From Sandaracinaceae bacterium (GTDB lineage: Bacteria > Myxococcota_A > Polyangia > Polyangiales > Sandaracinaceae), in contig JACKEC010000035.1 in assembly GCA_020633195.1 (NCBI GenBank), positions 1 through 64,000 of the forward strand: a DNA stretch of 64,000 nt. The letters run 5' to 3'. Within the stretch, counting starts at the first letter, position 1; every line of letters starts with the position of its first letter. The notes beneath the pieces are model-generated. The model made no database searches and was not told where the DNA came from. It was given only the letters and a program-made list of their open reading frames with translations. Shown here piece after piece: positions 1 to 8,068 of the stretch. Position numbers and translations under genes: made by a program.

Positions 1-1
1 G

Positions 2-1666
2 ACCGGCACCGACAGCGGCATGGTCGGCGCCGACGCCGGCCCCGACTTCGACGGCGGTCCCGGTGACGACGGCGGGCCGGGCGTCGACGGCGGAGGCACC
101 GACGCGGGCCCCGTCTGTCCCCCGAGCTGCGCCGACACCGTCGACTGCACCGACGACGGCTGCGAGAGCGGGAGCTGCGTCCACACGCCCAACGACTCGC
201 TCTGCGGCGGCGGCGAGCGCTGCAACCCCGTCCTCGGCTGCGTCCCGAACCGCTGCACCCGGAACGAGGAGTGCGACGACGGCCTGTTCTGCAACGGCGC
301 CGAGCGCTGCGACCCGAGCGGCTCGGGCACGGGCTGCGTGGCCGGCGATCCCCCCGACTGCGGAGACGCGTTCTCGTGCACCGGGGACTCGTGCAACGAG
401 GACGTCGACGCCTGCGTCCACGCCCCCAACGACGCGCTCTGCGGCGACACCATCGACTGCACGATGGACCGCTGCGCGCCGGCCGACTCGGATGACCCGA
501 GCGGCTGCGTCCACGAGGCGGACGACGCGTTCTGCAACACCGCCTTCTGCACCACCGGGCGCACCTGCAACCCGACGCGCGGCTGCCGCGGCGGTCGCCC
601 GCGCGACTGCTCCGACGCCAACGTCTGCACCGCCGACACGTGCGAGGAGTCGAGCCGCATGTGCGTCAGCACCCCGCGCGACGCGGACGGCGACGGCTAC
701 CCGGCCGAGACCGTCACCGACGGCGGCACGATCCACATGTGCGGCGGGACCGACTGCAACGACGGCGAAGGCTCGATCAACCCCGGCGCGATGGAGTCCT
801 GCAACGGCGTCGACGACAACTGCAACGGGACCATCGACGAGGGCTGCCCGACCAGCCTCCCCGAGGACTGCGGCAGCGCCCAGCCGATCGTCCTGAGCGG
901 CAGCGGCGCGGGCTCGGTGAGCGGCCGGTTCGACACGCTGATGGACGACTACCAGACGAGCCCGATCTGCCGCGCGCCCACCGGCGGCCGGGACGCCGTC
1001 TACTACGTGGACCTCCCGCGCGGCCTCAGCGACGTCACCATCGACACCATCGGCTCGTCGAGCGACACGGTCCTCGGCATCGGCTTCAGCTGCGACGCCG
1101 CGGGCCTGCAGATCGCCTGCAACGACGACTTCGATCGCTCCATGGGCACCCAGAGCCGCATCTGGCTCCACCGGATCGGCAGCGGGACGTCGACCACGCG
1201 GGTCTACATCCTCGTCGACGGCTACCGCGACACGACGTCGGGCGACTTCGTCGTGAACGTGCAGCGCCGCGCGTCGGCGCCGGACTCGTGCTCGAGCATC
1301 GGAGGCACCGGGCCGCTCGACATCTCGGGCGGCGGGACCGTCGTCGGCTACGTCGACGGCTTCGTCGGCACCCAGAACGGCACGTGCGCGTCGGGCGGCC
1401 CCGTCAACCAGCCCGAGGCGATCTTCCGCGTGACCGGGCCGGGCGACGGGACGATGGGCTTCAACGTCCTGAGCACCGACTTCACCCCGAACGTCTACCT
1501 CCGCGCTCGCTCGTGCACCGGGAGCGAGGTGGGCTGCGCGACCGGCGCCTCGATCGGCGGCGGCGTCAACGGCGCGACCCTCAACCCCACCGTCACGGCG
1601 GGGGACCCGTACTACTTCTTCGTCGACGGCGGGCGCGGCGGCTACGCCGTCTACTACACGCCCTGA
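2..1666 (+). CDS. Cys-rich surface protein with MopE-type motif (5' partial)
   Basis: The frame is open to the left edge, so the N-terminus (probably a lipoprotein signal) lies outside the window. The visible protein starts in a Gly/Asp/Ala-rich linker. About four Cys-rich units follow, built on a pattern like CT-D-x-C...CVH-x-PND...C (up to roughly residue 220 counted from the in-frame ATG at 20). Next comes a segment with DADGDGY, a CNGVDDNCNG core and DEGC, typical of the putative metal-binding motif in MopE-like and myxobacterial surface proteins. The last half holds two beta-rich, PPC-like stretches with conserved Cys. I infer an exported or outer-surface, possibly metal-binding protein; no enzymatic motif is visible. 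The ATG at 20 sits inside the linker and is unlikely to be the start. Confidence 0.8.
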   Translation, partial: TGTDSGMVGADAGPDFDGGPGDDGGPGVDGGGTDAGPVCPPSCADTVDCTDDGCESGSCVHTPNDSLCGGGERCNPVLGCVPNRCTRNEECDDGLFCNGAERCDPSGSGTGCVAGDPPDCGDAFSCTGDSCNEDVDACVHAPNDALCGDTIDCTMDRCAPADSDDPSGCVHEADDAFCNTAFCTTGRTCNPTRGCRGGRPRDCSDANVCTADTCEESSRMCVSTPRDADGDGYPAETVTDGGTIHMCGGTDCNDGEGSINPGAMESCNGVDDNCNGTIDEGCPTSLPEDCGSAQPIVLSGSGAGSVSGRFDTLMDDYQTSPICRAPTGGRDAVYYVDLPRGLSDVTIDTIGSSSDTVLGIGFSCDAAGLQIACNDDFDRSMGTQSRIWLHRIGSGTSTTRVYILVDGYRDTTSGDFVVNVQRRASAPDSCSSIGGTGPLDISGGGTVVGYVDGFVGTQNGTCASGGPVNQPEAIFRVTGPGDGTMGFNVLSTDFTPNVYLRARSCTGSEVGCATGASIGGGVNGATLNPTVTAGDPYYFFVDGGRGGYAVYYTP

Positions 1667-1689
1667 GGGGCGCCGCGATCGTTGAAGTC

Positions 1690-1706
1690 TCGCCCGGAAT
1701 GGGCGA
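1690..1706 (+). other. Small hairpin in the leader of the E2 gene
   Basis: A 6-bp perfect stem (TCGCCC / GGGCGA) with a 5-nt loop lies 12 bases before the E2 start codon and 23 bases after the preceding stop. It could be a weak terminator of the upstream gene, a leader structure, or chance in GC-rich DNA. There is no T-run after it. Confidence 0.3.
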
Positions 1707-1718
1707 TACCCGTCCGCG

Positions 1719-2990
1719 ATGTCGACCACCGTGACCATGCCGCAGCTCGGCGAGAGCATCGTCGAGGGAGAGATCGGCGAGTGGATGGTTCGGGAGGGTG
1801 AGCGGGTCGAGCGCGACCAGCCCCTCGTCACCGTCCTCACCGACAAGACCGACACGGAGATCCCGGCCCCCGAGGCCGGGGTCGTCGTGAAGATCCTCGC
1901 TCGGACCGGCGACACCCTCGGGGTGGGCGCCGGGCTCTGCGAGATCGACGCGAACGCGTCGGCGAGCGCGGGCCCTCCGGCCCAGGCGGTCCCGGCGGCG
2001 CCCGCCGCGCCGGCCGCGCCCGCAGAGCCGCCGGCGGCGTCCCCGTCGGTCCGCAAGCTCGCCCGCGAGAAGGACGTCGACCTCGCGAGCCTCGCCGGCA
2101 GCGGCGAAGGCGGCCGTATCACGCGTGAAGACGTCTTGCAAGCTGCAGACGGCGGCGCCGCGCCTCGGCGCGCGCTCTCTCCGCCGCCCCCCGCGCCCGT
2201 CCCGTCGATGCCTCGACCGGCCGCGGCCAGCGACAAGAACCCGCTGCGCTTCGACTCCGGCGCGTTCCGCCTGCCCCCCTACTCGCCCAAGCCGGGCGAC
2301 GAGGTCATCCCGTTCAGCCGTCGGCGCCGGATCATCGCCGACCACATGGTCTACTCGAAGCTGACGTCGCCCCACGTGGTGACGTTCGCCGAGACGGACA
2401 TCCACAAGACCGCGCAGCTGCGCGAGAAGCACAAGAACGCGCTGCGGGGCGAGGGCATCAACCTCACCTACCTCGCGTTCGTCGTCGCCGCGACGTGCAA
2501 GGCGCTGCGCGAGCACCGCTCGATGAACAGCCGGGTGCTCGACGGCGAGTACGCGCTGATCAAGGAGATCAACATCGGCCTCGCGGTGGAGACCAAGGAG
2601 GGCCTCGTGGTCCCGGTCATCCGCCACGCCGACGAGCTGAGCGTGCGCGGCCTCGCCCGCGCGATCGGCGAGCTCGCCGACAAGGCGCGCGACGGCGACC
2701 TCACGCCGGACGACCTCAGCGGGAAGACGTTCACGATCTCGAACCCGGGCCGCAAGGGCAACCTCGTCGGCGGCGCGATCATCAGCCAGCCCAACGTCGG
2801 CATCCTGCGCATGGGCGAGATCAAGAAGCGCGTCGTCGTCGTCGAGCACGAGGGCGTCGACACGATGGCGATCCACCCGGTGATGTACATGGCCCTGAGC
2901 TACGACCACCGCGTCGTCGACGGCGTCGAGGCGAACGGCTTCCTCTACCGGATCCACGAGCTCCTCGAGCTCGGCGACTTCGAGATCTGA
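1719..2990 (+). CDS. Dihydrolipoamide acyltransferase (2-oxo acid dehydrogenase E2)
   Basis: E2 core of a 2-oxo acid dehydrogenase complex, which moves an acyl group from a lipoyl arm to CoA in the cytoplasm. The 423-residue product has an N-terminal lipoyl domain with the lipoylation site in TDKTDTEIP (Lys43), an Ala/Pro-rich swinging linker (about 85-105), a peripheral-subunit-binding domain starting at PSVRKLAREKDVD (about 107-141), a second flexible linker, and a C-terminal catalytic domain ending with SYDHRVVDG (catalytic His397, Asp401). Length and order are normal for a one-lipoyl E2. The E1 and E3 partners are not in the window, so pyruvate, 2-oxoglutarate or branched-chain specificity cannot be decided. 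No strong RBS is visible at the ATG; the start is chosen because MSTTVTMPQLGES is the classic lipoyl-domain beginning. Confidence 0.92.
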   Translation: MSTTVTMPQLGESIVEGEIGEWMVREGERVERDQPLVTVLTDKTDTEIPAPEAGVVVKILARTGDTLGVGAGLCEIDANASASAGPPAQAVPAAPAAPAAPAEPPAASPSVRKLAREKDVDLASLAGSGEGGRITREDVLQAADGGAAPRRALSPPPPAPVPSMPRPAAASDKNPLRFDSGAFRLPPYSPKPGDEVIPFSRRRRIIADHMVYSKLTSPHVVTFAETDIHKTAQLREKHKNALRGEGINLTYLAFVVAATCKALREHRSMNSRVLDGEYALIKEINIGLAVETKEGLVVPVIRHADELSVRGLARAIGELADKARDGDLTPDDLSGKTFTISNPGRKGNLVGGAIISQPNVGILRMGEIKKRVVVVEHEGVDTMAIHPVMYMALSYDHRVVDGVEANGFLYRIHELLELGDFEI

Positions 2991-3035
2991 GACCGCCTCT
3001 CTGCTCCCGCTCGGCGCGCGCGGCGAAGTCGTGCT

Positions 3036-3144
3036 GGGAGTAGAGGAGAGTAGGAGTAGGGGAGCGTGCGCGCTGCGCGCGCGGCCTATCTTCGCGGCCG
3101 CGAAGCGGACGCACCCTCCTCCACTCCTTCTCTCCCCTACTCCC
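3036..3144. repeat. Inverted pair of a 34-nt repeat after the E2 gene
   Basis: Two 34-nt arms face each other here. Positions 3036-3069 (starting GGGAGTAGAGGAGAG) are the reverse complement of a unit matching 3111-3144 (ending CTCCCCTACTCCC) at 29 of 34 positions, with about 40 nt between. The 3036-3069 arm read on the minus strand matches 27411-27444 at 32 of 34 positions, so this is a dispersed repeat family and not only a local hairpin. It sits 46 nt after the E2 stop. Together the arms could fold into a long stem, perhaps a terminator or RNA-stability element. The rest of 2991-3265 shows no gene I can support. Confidence 0.7.
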
Positions 3145-3265
3145 ACCCCCGCGTTCCTCAGGAGAACGCGCTAGACCTCTTCGTCTCCCCACCTCGGAAC
3201 TCCGGGCCGCTCCCGAGGTCGTCTCTTTGCTCCCCGATCCCGGGGCCTGCATGCTGAGGGCACCG

Positions 3266-3448
3266 ATGGCCGATCTCGAGAAGGACGCGTTCAAGCGAGA
3301 CGGGCGCTTTCTGTGGCGCCTCGTCCTGGTCCTCGTCGTCGGGACCCTGGCCGGCGTGTGGATGTTCGCCGAGCTCACCGGGGAGCGCGTGGCGGGCTGC
3401 GCGGCGAACGCGTTCGGGGGGGTGACGACGGCCCCCGCTTCCGAGTAG
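3266..3448 (+). CDS. Small single-pass membrane protein
   Basis: A 60-residue protein with a short charged N-terminus (MADLEKDAFKRDG), one hydrophobic helix (about residues 16-36, LWRLVLVLVVGTLAGVWMF) and a short C-terminal tail with one Cys. The ATG at 3266 is preferred over ATG 3251 because GAGGG lies six bases before it. It ends nine bases before the TerB-like gene and probably starts that transcription unit. I do not recognise the family; an inner-membrane protein is the most that can be said. A chance reading frame is possible, but the RBS, the helix and the tight spacing argue for a gene. Confidence 0.6.
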   Translation: MADLEKDAFKRDGRFLWRLVLVLVVGTLAGVWMFAELTGERVAGCAANAFGGVTTAPASE

Positions 3449-3457
3449 ATTCCCGCC

Positions 3458-3781
3458 ATGAACGAGCTGAGCAAGCAGGATCGACTGCGCCTGATGAAGT
3501 TCGTGTGCTCTTTCGCGTGGGCCGACCTTCGGATCGACGACAGCGAGCGCACGATGGTTCGCAAGATGGTCCGCAAGCTGAAGCTCGACAACGACGAGAA
3601 GCGTCAGGTCGAGGAGTGGCTCGAGCTGCCCCCGTCGGCCGAGGAGCTCGATCCGGCGCAGATCCCGGACGAGCACCGCGCGCTGTTCCTCAAGACCGCC
3701 CGCGAGGTGATCGAGGTGGACGGCGACGTGGCGCCCGAGGAGATCGAGAACTTCGAGCTCCTCGCGCAGCTCCTCGCCTGA
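3458..3781 (+). CDS. TerB-like protein
   Basis: A 107-residue, all-helical acidic protein resembling the TerB / TerB-like fold: RLMKFVCSFAWADLRIDDSE near the N-terminus and VIEVDGDVAPEEIENFE near the C-terminus are the paired 'A-x-x-D-x-x-x-x-x-E' type signatures of that fold. TerB domains occur in tellurite-resistance operons and in many stress- or membrane-associated systems; no tellurite genes are nearby, so that role should not be assumed. The stop is three bases before the TTG start of the Lon-fold/TPR gene, which strongly suggests translational coupling and a shared function. Confidence 0.75.
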   Translation: MNELSKQDRLRLMKFVCSFAWADLRIDDSERTMVRKMVRKLKLDNDEKRQVEEWLELPPSAEELDPAQIPDEHRALFLKTAREVIEVDGDVAPEEIENFELLAQLLA

Positions 3782-3784
3782 GCC

Positions 3785-5671
3785 TTGGCCCCCACGGCCG
3801 AGTGGGCGGTCATCGCCGGACGCGTGGACGTCCTCCTCGACCGCGCTCGCGCCGCGACCCGCATCGCGGAGCGCCGCTTCGCGCTCGACGCCCTCGCGCG
3901 CGGCCTTCTCCTCGCCGACCCCGGCACCATCGACGCGGCGACCCGTGAGGCGGCGCTCGCGCTGCGCGTCGATCCGTCGACGGTCTCGGCCGCCCACGCG
4001 TCGCGCCTCCCGCACGCCGTGCCGGTGCCGCTGGTCGCCGGCGACGACCTCGCGTTCGTGCGGCAGGTGCTCGTGGTGTTCGATCCCGTCGGCCTGCTCG
4101 CCGACGGGGATCCGCTCGAGCCCGGCGCTCGCCGCGCCGTCGCGAGGGCGATCGATCGCGCCGCGCTGAGGACTCCGCCGACGTCCGATCCCGCGCTCCA
4201 TCGCCTGGTCGCGGCTCGACCGCGTGCCCTCGCCGCCGCTCGCGTCGAGGGCCCGTCGCTCGCCGCGGCGGCGTACCTGTCGGCCGTGTCGCTGTGGACC
4301 GGGCGCGCCATCCGCGACGGCGTCGTCGTCACCGGAGCGCTCGAGGGCGACGCCGTCGTCTCGGTCGGGGCGATGCCGGAGAAGGTCCGCGCGGCGCGCG
4401 ACCATGGCGCCGAGCGCCTCCTCGTCCCCGCCGCCGACGCGGCCGTCGCGGCGCAGGTCGCGGCGCACCTCGGCGCGACGCTCGAGGTCGTCGGAGTCGC
4501 CGACCTCGCGGCGCTCGAGGCGCACGGCCTCGCCGCCGACGGAGGCCGCCGCGCGAGCCCCGAGCGCGAGGTGGCCGACGCCCGCCGCGAGTTCTCGACC
4601 GGGTGGCGAGGCTTCCGCTGGCCGACGATCCAGGCGTCGCTCTCGCGCCTCAGCGGGACCCTGCCCGCCGGGCGCGTGGACCTCCGAGTGGAGGTGCTCT
4701 GCCGGCTCGCCGCCGCGCAGCGGCACCTCGGCGATCCCGTCGGGGCGCTCGCGCTGCTCGACGAAGCGCACGCGATCGTGCGCTCGCCCGAGGGTGAGGC
4801 CGGCGTCCCCGACGACCCGCTCGCGTACCTCCTCCAGCAGACCGCGATGACCGACAAGCAGCTCTGCCGGTTCGCCGAGGCGCGGCGCGCGGCGCGCGAC
4901 GCCGCCGAGGTGGCCCGGCGCGCGCGCCTGCGCGGGGTCCTGATCAAGGCGCTCGGCGTGGTCGGCCTCGTCGCGCTGGCCGACGGAGATCCGAAGGCCG
5001 CGATCGAGGCCTTCGAGGAGTCGCTCGCGGTGACGCTCGCCTTCGATCCCCACCGCACCGCGAGGACGCGGGCCTACCTGATCGAGGCGCACGGGGCGGC
5101 GGGGAACCACGCGGCCGCCGCGGCGCAGCTCGACGCGGCGATGGAGGAGCTCGAGGCGTCCGGCGACGACGAGGGCCGGCGCGCGACCGAGAGCTGGGTG
5201 CGCACGAGCTGGGGCGGCGCGCTCCACGCCCTCGGCCGCGCCGCCGACGCCGTCGCCGCCCTCGACGTACCGAGCGTTCACGCGAGCCTCGAGGGCGAGC
5301 CGCTCCCCGGGCTGATCGCTCGCCGATGGCTCGGCCTCGCGCTCACCGAGACGGACGGAGGCGCCGCGCGGGGCTACGAGCTCCTCGCCGCCTCGCCGGT
5401 GGTCCACGGGCGCGCGCTCGCGCCCCACCTGAGCTTCCTCGCGCACCTCAACGTCCTGTTCGAAGCCGCCGCGCGCGCGGCGCAGGGCGCGTGGGGCCCG
5501 GACGTCGCCGGGCGCGCGGTGCGGGCGCTCGAGCAGGTCCCGAGCTACGGCCTCGTCGATCGCGCGGTCCGGGACGCCCACCGCGTCGTCGGCGCCGCCC
5601 TCGAGCGCGGTGACGCGCCCCCCGACGCCGCGCTGGCCACCCTGCTCGCGCAGTGCCGCCGACTCGCCTGA
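3785..5671 (+). CDS. Lon-fold (S16-like) domain fused to TPR-type repeats
   Basis: A 628-residue protein that I read as an unusual fusion. Residues about 150-250 resemble the proteolytic domain of Lon: VEGPSLAAAA matches the Ser segment (candidate nucleophile Ser158), GVVVTGAL matches the conserved MTGE strand region, and VGAMPEK matches GGLKEK, with Lys200 where the catalytic Lys of the Ser/Lys dyad falls (42 residues apart here, 43 in E. coli Lon). There is no AAA+ module. From about residue 290 to the end are helical, TPR-like repeats (for example AQRHLGDPVGALALLDEAH and GDPKAAIEAFEESL). I infer a cytoplasmic ATP-independent peptidase-like or scaffold protein. The start is a TTG three bases after the TerB-like stop; the next in-frame candidate is GTG 3824. 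Activity is unproven. Confidence 0.7.
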   Translation: MAPTAEWAVIAGRVDVLLDRARAATRIAERRFALDALARGLLLADPGTIDAATREAALALRVDPSTVSAAHASRLPHAVPVPLVAGDDLAFVRQVLVVFDPVGLLADGDPLEPGARRAVARAIDRAALRTPPTSDPALHRLVAARPRALAAARVEGPSLAAAAYLSAVSLWTGRAIRDGVVVTGALEGDAVVSVGAMPEKVRAARDHGAERLLVPAADAAVAAQVAAHLGATLEVVGVADLAALEAHGLAADGGRRASPEREVADARREFSTGWRGFRWPTIQASLSRLSGTLPAGRVDLRVEVLCRLAAAQRHLGDPVGALALLDEAHAIVRSPEGEAGVPDDPLAYLLQQTAMTDKQLCRFAEARRAARDAAEVARRARLRGVLIKALGVVGLVALADGDPKAAIEAFEESLAVTLAFDPHRTARTRAYLIEAHGAAGNHAAAAAQLDAAMEELEASGDDEGRRATESWVRTSWGGALHALGRAADAVAALDVPSVHASLEGEPLPGLIARRWLGLALTETDGGAARGYELLAASPVVHGRALAPHLSFLAHLNVLFEAAARAAQGAWGPDVAGRAVRALEQVPSYGLVDRAVRDAHRVVGAALERGDAPPDAALATLLAQCRRLA

Positions 5672-5690
5672 GGGGCGCTATGCTCCGACC

Positions 5691-7124
5691 GTGGCCTTCC
5701 GGGACGAGACCGAGGCGCTCCACGCGCGGATCGAGGCCCTCGAGATCGAGCTCTCCGAGGCTCGCGAACGGGTCGAGGAGCTCGAGCGCGAGCGGGCCGA
5801 CGTCGCGCCGCTCCAGGCGCGCATCGCCGAGCTCGAAGAGGCGCTGGCCAAGCACGCCCCCGCGCCGCGGACGACGTCGAGGCCGAACGAGCAACGCACC
5901 TTGCGCATCGTCATGGGGGTCGTCGGGGCCCTCACCCTCGGCGGGATCGGTGCCTTCCTCGCCCTCGACGACGCTCGCCCGATCCTCGACGGCGATCCGA
6001 TGCGCGGGGTCGTGGACCTCGACGCGACCCCGCTGATGCCCCCCTCGAGGGGCCAGGCCGACGGCGACGGCGAGGTCGGCAGCGGCTGCCCCGGCTACGC
6101 GCCCTCGAACCCGTACGTCGTGTTGCGCACCACCGAGCCGCGCCGCACGCGGATCTGGACCGAGAGCAGCGGTGACCTCGTCCTCTACGTCCGCACCGCG
6201 GACGGCCGCGTGGTGTGTGACGACGACTCGGGCGACGGGATGAACGCGTCGCTCGTGGCCGACCTCGGTCCCGGCGACCACCGCGTCTGGGTCGGGACGT
6301 ACCAGAGCGGCGCGGGTATCCCCTTCACGCTCCGCGTCGACGCGCGCGGCCCCGAGGAGGCGTCGCTCCAGCTCGACGCGGAGCCAACGCTGGGCACGAT
6401 CCGGATCGAGGGCGTCGACCGCCACGTGCGCGACGGCCGCACCTCCGGGGACAGCCCCGCCATGCTCGCGCGGCCCGGCTGCGCCGGCCACGTCCCCACC
6501 GCGCCGCACGTCGACCTCAGCGTCCAGGAGCCGGGCCGCGCCCGGATCGTGGGGCGCAGCTCGGACGATCTCGTGCTCCTCGTGCGGCGTCCGGACGGGA
6601 GCTGGATCTGCGACGACGACAGCGCCGGCAGCCGGGATCCCATGCTCGTGGAGGACCTCGAGCCCGGCCGCTACCGCGTCTGGGTCGGGACCTACGTCGG
6701 AGGGCACACCGCGGACTTCCAGCTCTCGGTCGAGGTGGACGAGCCGCCGCCGCCGGACCCGAACACCCCACCTCGCCTCGGTCGCTGGAACCTCGACGGC
6801 GAGTCGCTGCTCTCGTTCAGCGAGCGCGTCACCGGGCGCACGGCGGTGAGCGGCACGCACCCCGAGTGCCGGACGCTCTACGGCTCGGTCGCCCCCGATC
6901 TCGAGCTCACGCTCACCGACGCCCGCACGGTGACCCTCACGCTCACGAGCGAGGAGCCGGTCGGTCTGCTCGTCGAGCACCCAGACGGGACGCAGACCTG
7001 CCAGGCGACGGTGCGGAACCAGCCGGAGTCCTGGATCGCGGGCACGCATCGGCTCTGGGTCGCCTCTCCCGAGCCCGACGCGGCGTCGGACTTCACGCTC
7101 GCGGTCCAGACGCTGCCGCGCTGA
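5691..7124 (+). CDS. Coiled-coil membrane protein with three exported beta-rich repeats
   Basis: A 477-residue protein: a heptad-rich coiled coil (about 5-53), one membrane helix (about 71-92) and an extracytoplasmic part of three related beta-sandwich-like units. Units 1 and 2 are clearly homologous, each with a Cys near the start, DDLVLxVR or DLVLYVR, a C-DDDS motif and YRVWVGTY or HRVWVGTY; unit 3 is divergent. They resemble PPC-type (pre-peptidase C-terminal) domains. The topology suggests a cytoplasmic coiled coil linked to a periplasmic sensor or binding region. I chose GTG 5691, 19 bases after the previous stop, because the frame further upstream overlaps the Lon/TPR gene and reads as non-protein-like sequence. 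Confidence 0.75.
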   Translation: MAFRDETEALHARIEALEIELSEARERVEELERERADVAPLQARIAELEEALAKHAPAPRTTSRPNEQRTLRIVMGVVGALTLGGIGAFLALDDARPILDGDPMRGVVDLDATPLMPPSRGQADGDGEVGSGCPGYAPSNPYVVLRTTEPRRTRIWTESSGDLVLYVRTADGRVVCDDDSGDGMNASLVADLGPGDHRVWVGTYQSGAGIPFTLRVDARGPEEASLQLDAEPTLGTIRIEGVDRHVRDGRTSGDSPAMLARPGCAGHVPTAPHVDLSVQEPGRARIVGRSSDDLVLLVRRPDGSWICDDDSAGSRDPMLVEDLEPGRYRVWVGTYVGGHTADFQLSVEVDEPPPPDPNTPPRLGRWNLDGESLLSFSERVTGRTAVSGTHPECRTLYGSVAPDLELTLTDARTVTLTLTSEEPVGLLVEHPDGTQTCQATVRNQPESWIAGTHRLWVASPEPDAASDFTLAVQTLPR

Positions 7125-7173
7125 GGGGCTCGGCCCGCTTGACCGGCGAGGCTCGGGTGTCGACGATGCGCCC

Positions 7174-7947
7174 GTGGCGCTCCCTCCCCTCGAGGCTCTG
7201 TACGAGCAGCTGTGCGCGCTCCGCGACGCGGAGGATCCCACCGATCCGCGTCACGAGCACCGCTGGCGGGTCGTCGCCGACTGGCTCGAGCGGGCGTTCC
7301 CCGGCGGCGGCGACGAGGGGCAGGACGCGCGCCAGGAGACCCTGATCAGCCTGTTCCGGAGCATCTCGCGCATGCAGGCCGAGGCGCCCAAGCAGGCCGC
7401 GAAGTGGATCTCGACCATCCTCAAGCGCAAGCGCATCGACGCCATCCGCGCTCGCAACGCCGACCCCGTGCGGCAGGCGCTGCGCTTCGAGTCGGCCCGG
7501 GCCGACGCGACCCCGACGCTCGATCGCCTCGGGTGCGAAGGGGTCCGCGAGCTCACCCCGGCGATGCTCGAGGGGCTCGTGACCCTGACGCTCGAGCACA
7601 CCCACCGCGCCCTCGAGGAGCAGGTGAAGAACGCGAGCAAGCGCCAGCTGCGGCGGACGCAGGCGCAAGCGACGCTGCTCCGGCTCGTGTGCGGGTGGCC
7701 CGCCGAGGCGATCGTCGAGGCGCTCGACTACGGCGAGCCCATCGCCAACGACAGGCTCTACAAGTGGATCGAGCGCGGCCGCGCGCCCGTCGAGCTCGGG
7801 CTCGATCGCTGGGCCGCGCAGGCCGAAGGAGAAGAGGTCGGCGTGATCGAGGTGCTGCGCGAGATCATCTCGGAGCGGCGGGCCGACGCGGGGCAGCCGC
7901 GCCTCGAGCGCCGCAAGGACGCCGAGGGGCCGGAGGGCGCCTCGTGA
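7174..7947 (+). CDS. Sigma-70-family (ECF-like) factor
   Basis: A 257-residue protein. Residues about 44-95 match sigma region 2 (QDARQETLISLFRSI, then AAKWISTILKRKRIDAIRAR), the part that binds core polymerase and melts the -10 element. Residues about 155-205 could be a region-4-like helix-turn-helix (LLRLVCGWPAEAIVEALDYG...RLYKWIERGR). The spacing is longer than in typical ECF factors and region 4 is poorly conserved, so it is a divergent member. A charged C-terminal tail of about 40 residues follows. The start is GTG 7174, 49 bases after the coiled-coil membrane gene. As the fourth gene of the TerB/Lon-TPR run it may control that run or respond to it; this is inference. Confidence 0.7.
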   Translation: MALPPLEALYEQLCALRDAEDPTDPRHEHRWRVVADWLERAFPGGGDEGQDARQETLISLFRSISRMQAEAPKQAAKWISTILKRKRIDAIRARNADPVRQALRFESARADATPTLDRLGCEGVRELTPAMLEGLVTLTLEHTHRALEEQVKNASKRQLRRTQAQATLLRLVCGWPAEAIVEALDYGEPIANDRLYKWIERGRAPVELGLDRWAAQAEGEEVGVIEVLREIISERRADAGQPRLERRKDAEGPEGAS

Positions 7948-8068
7948 GCGTCGCGCGCGATCGCGGAGCCGAAAACCGTCAGTCCCTCGCCGGGGCTCTC
8001 GTCTGCGCCCCCGAACGGGCCCCTCGCGTACCGCGGGGCCCCGAAGACCCGAGCGAAGCGAGCAAACG

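Noticed and set aside
3066..3257. Small open frame between the repeat arms after the E2 gene
   Set aside because: It runs through the 34-nt repeat arms, has no RBS and no protein-like features.
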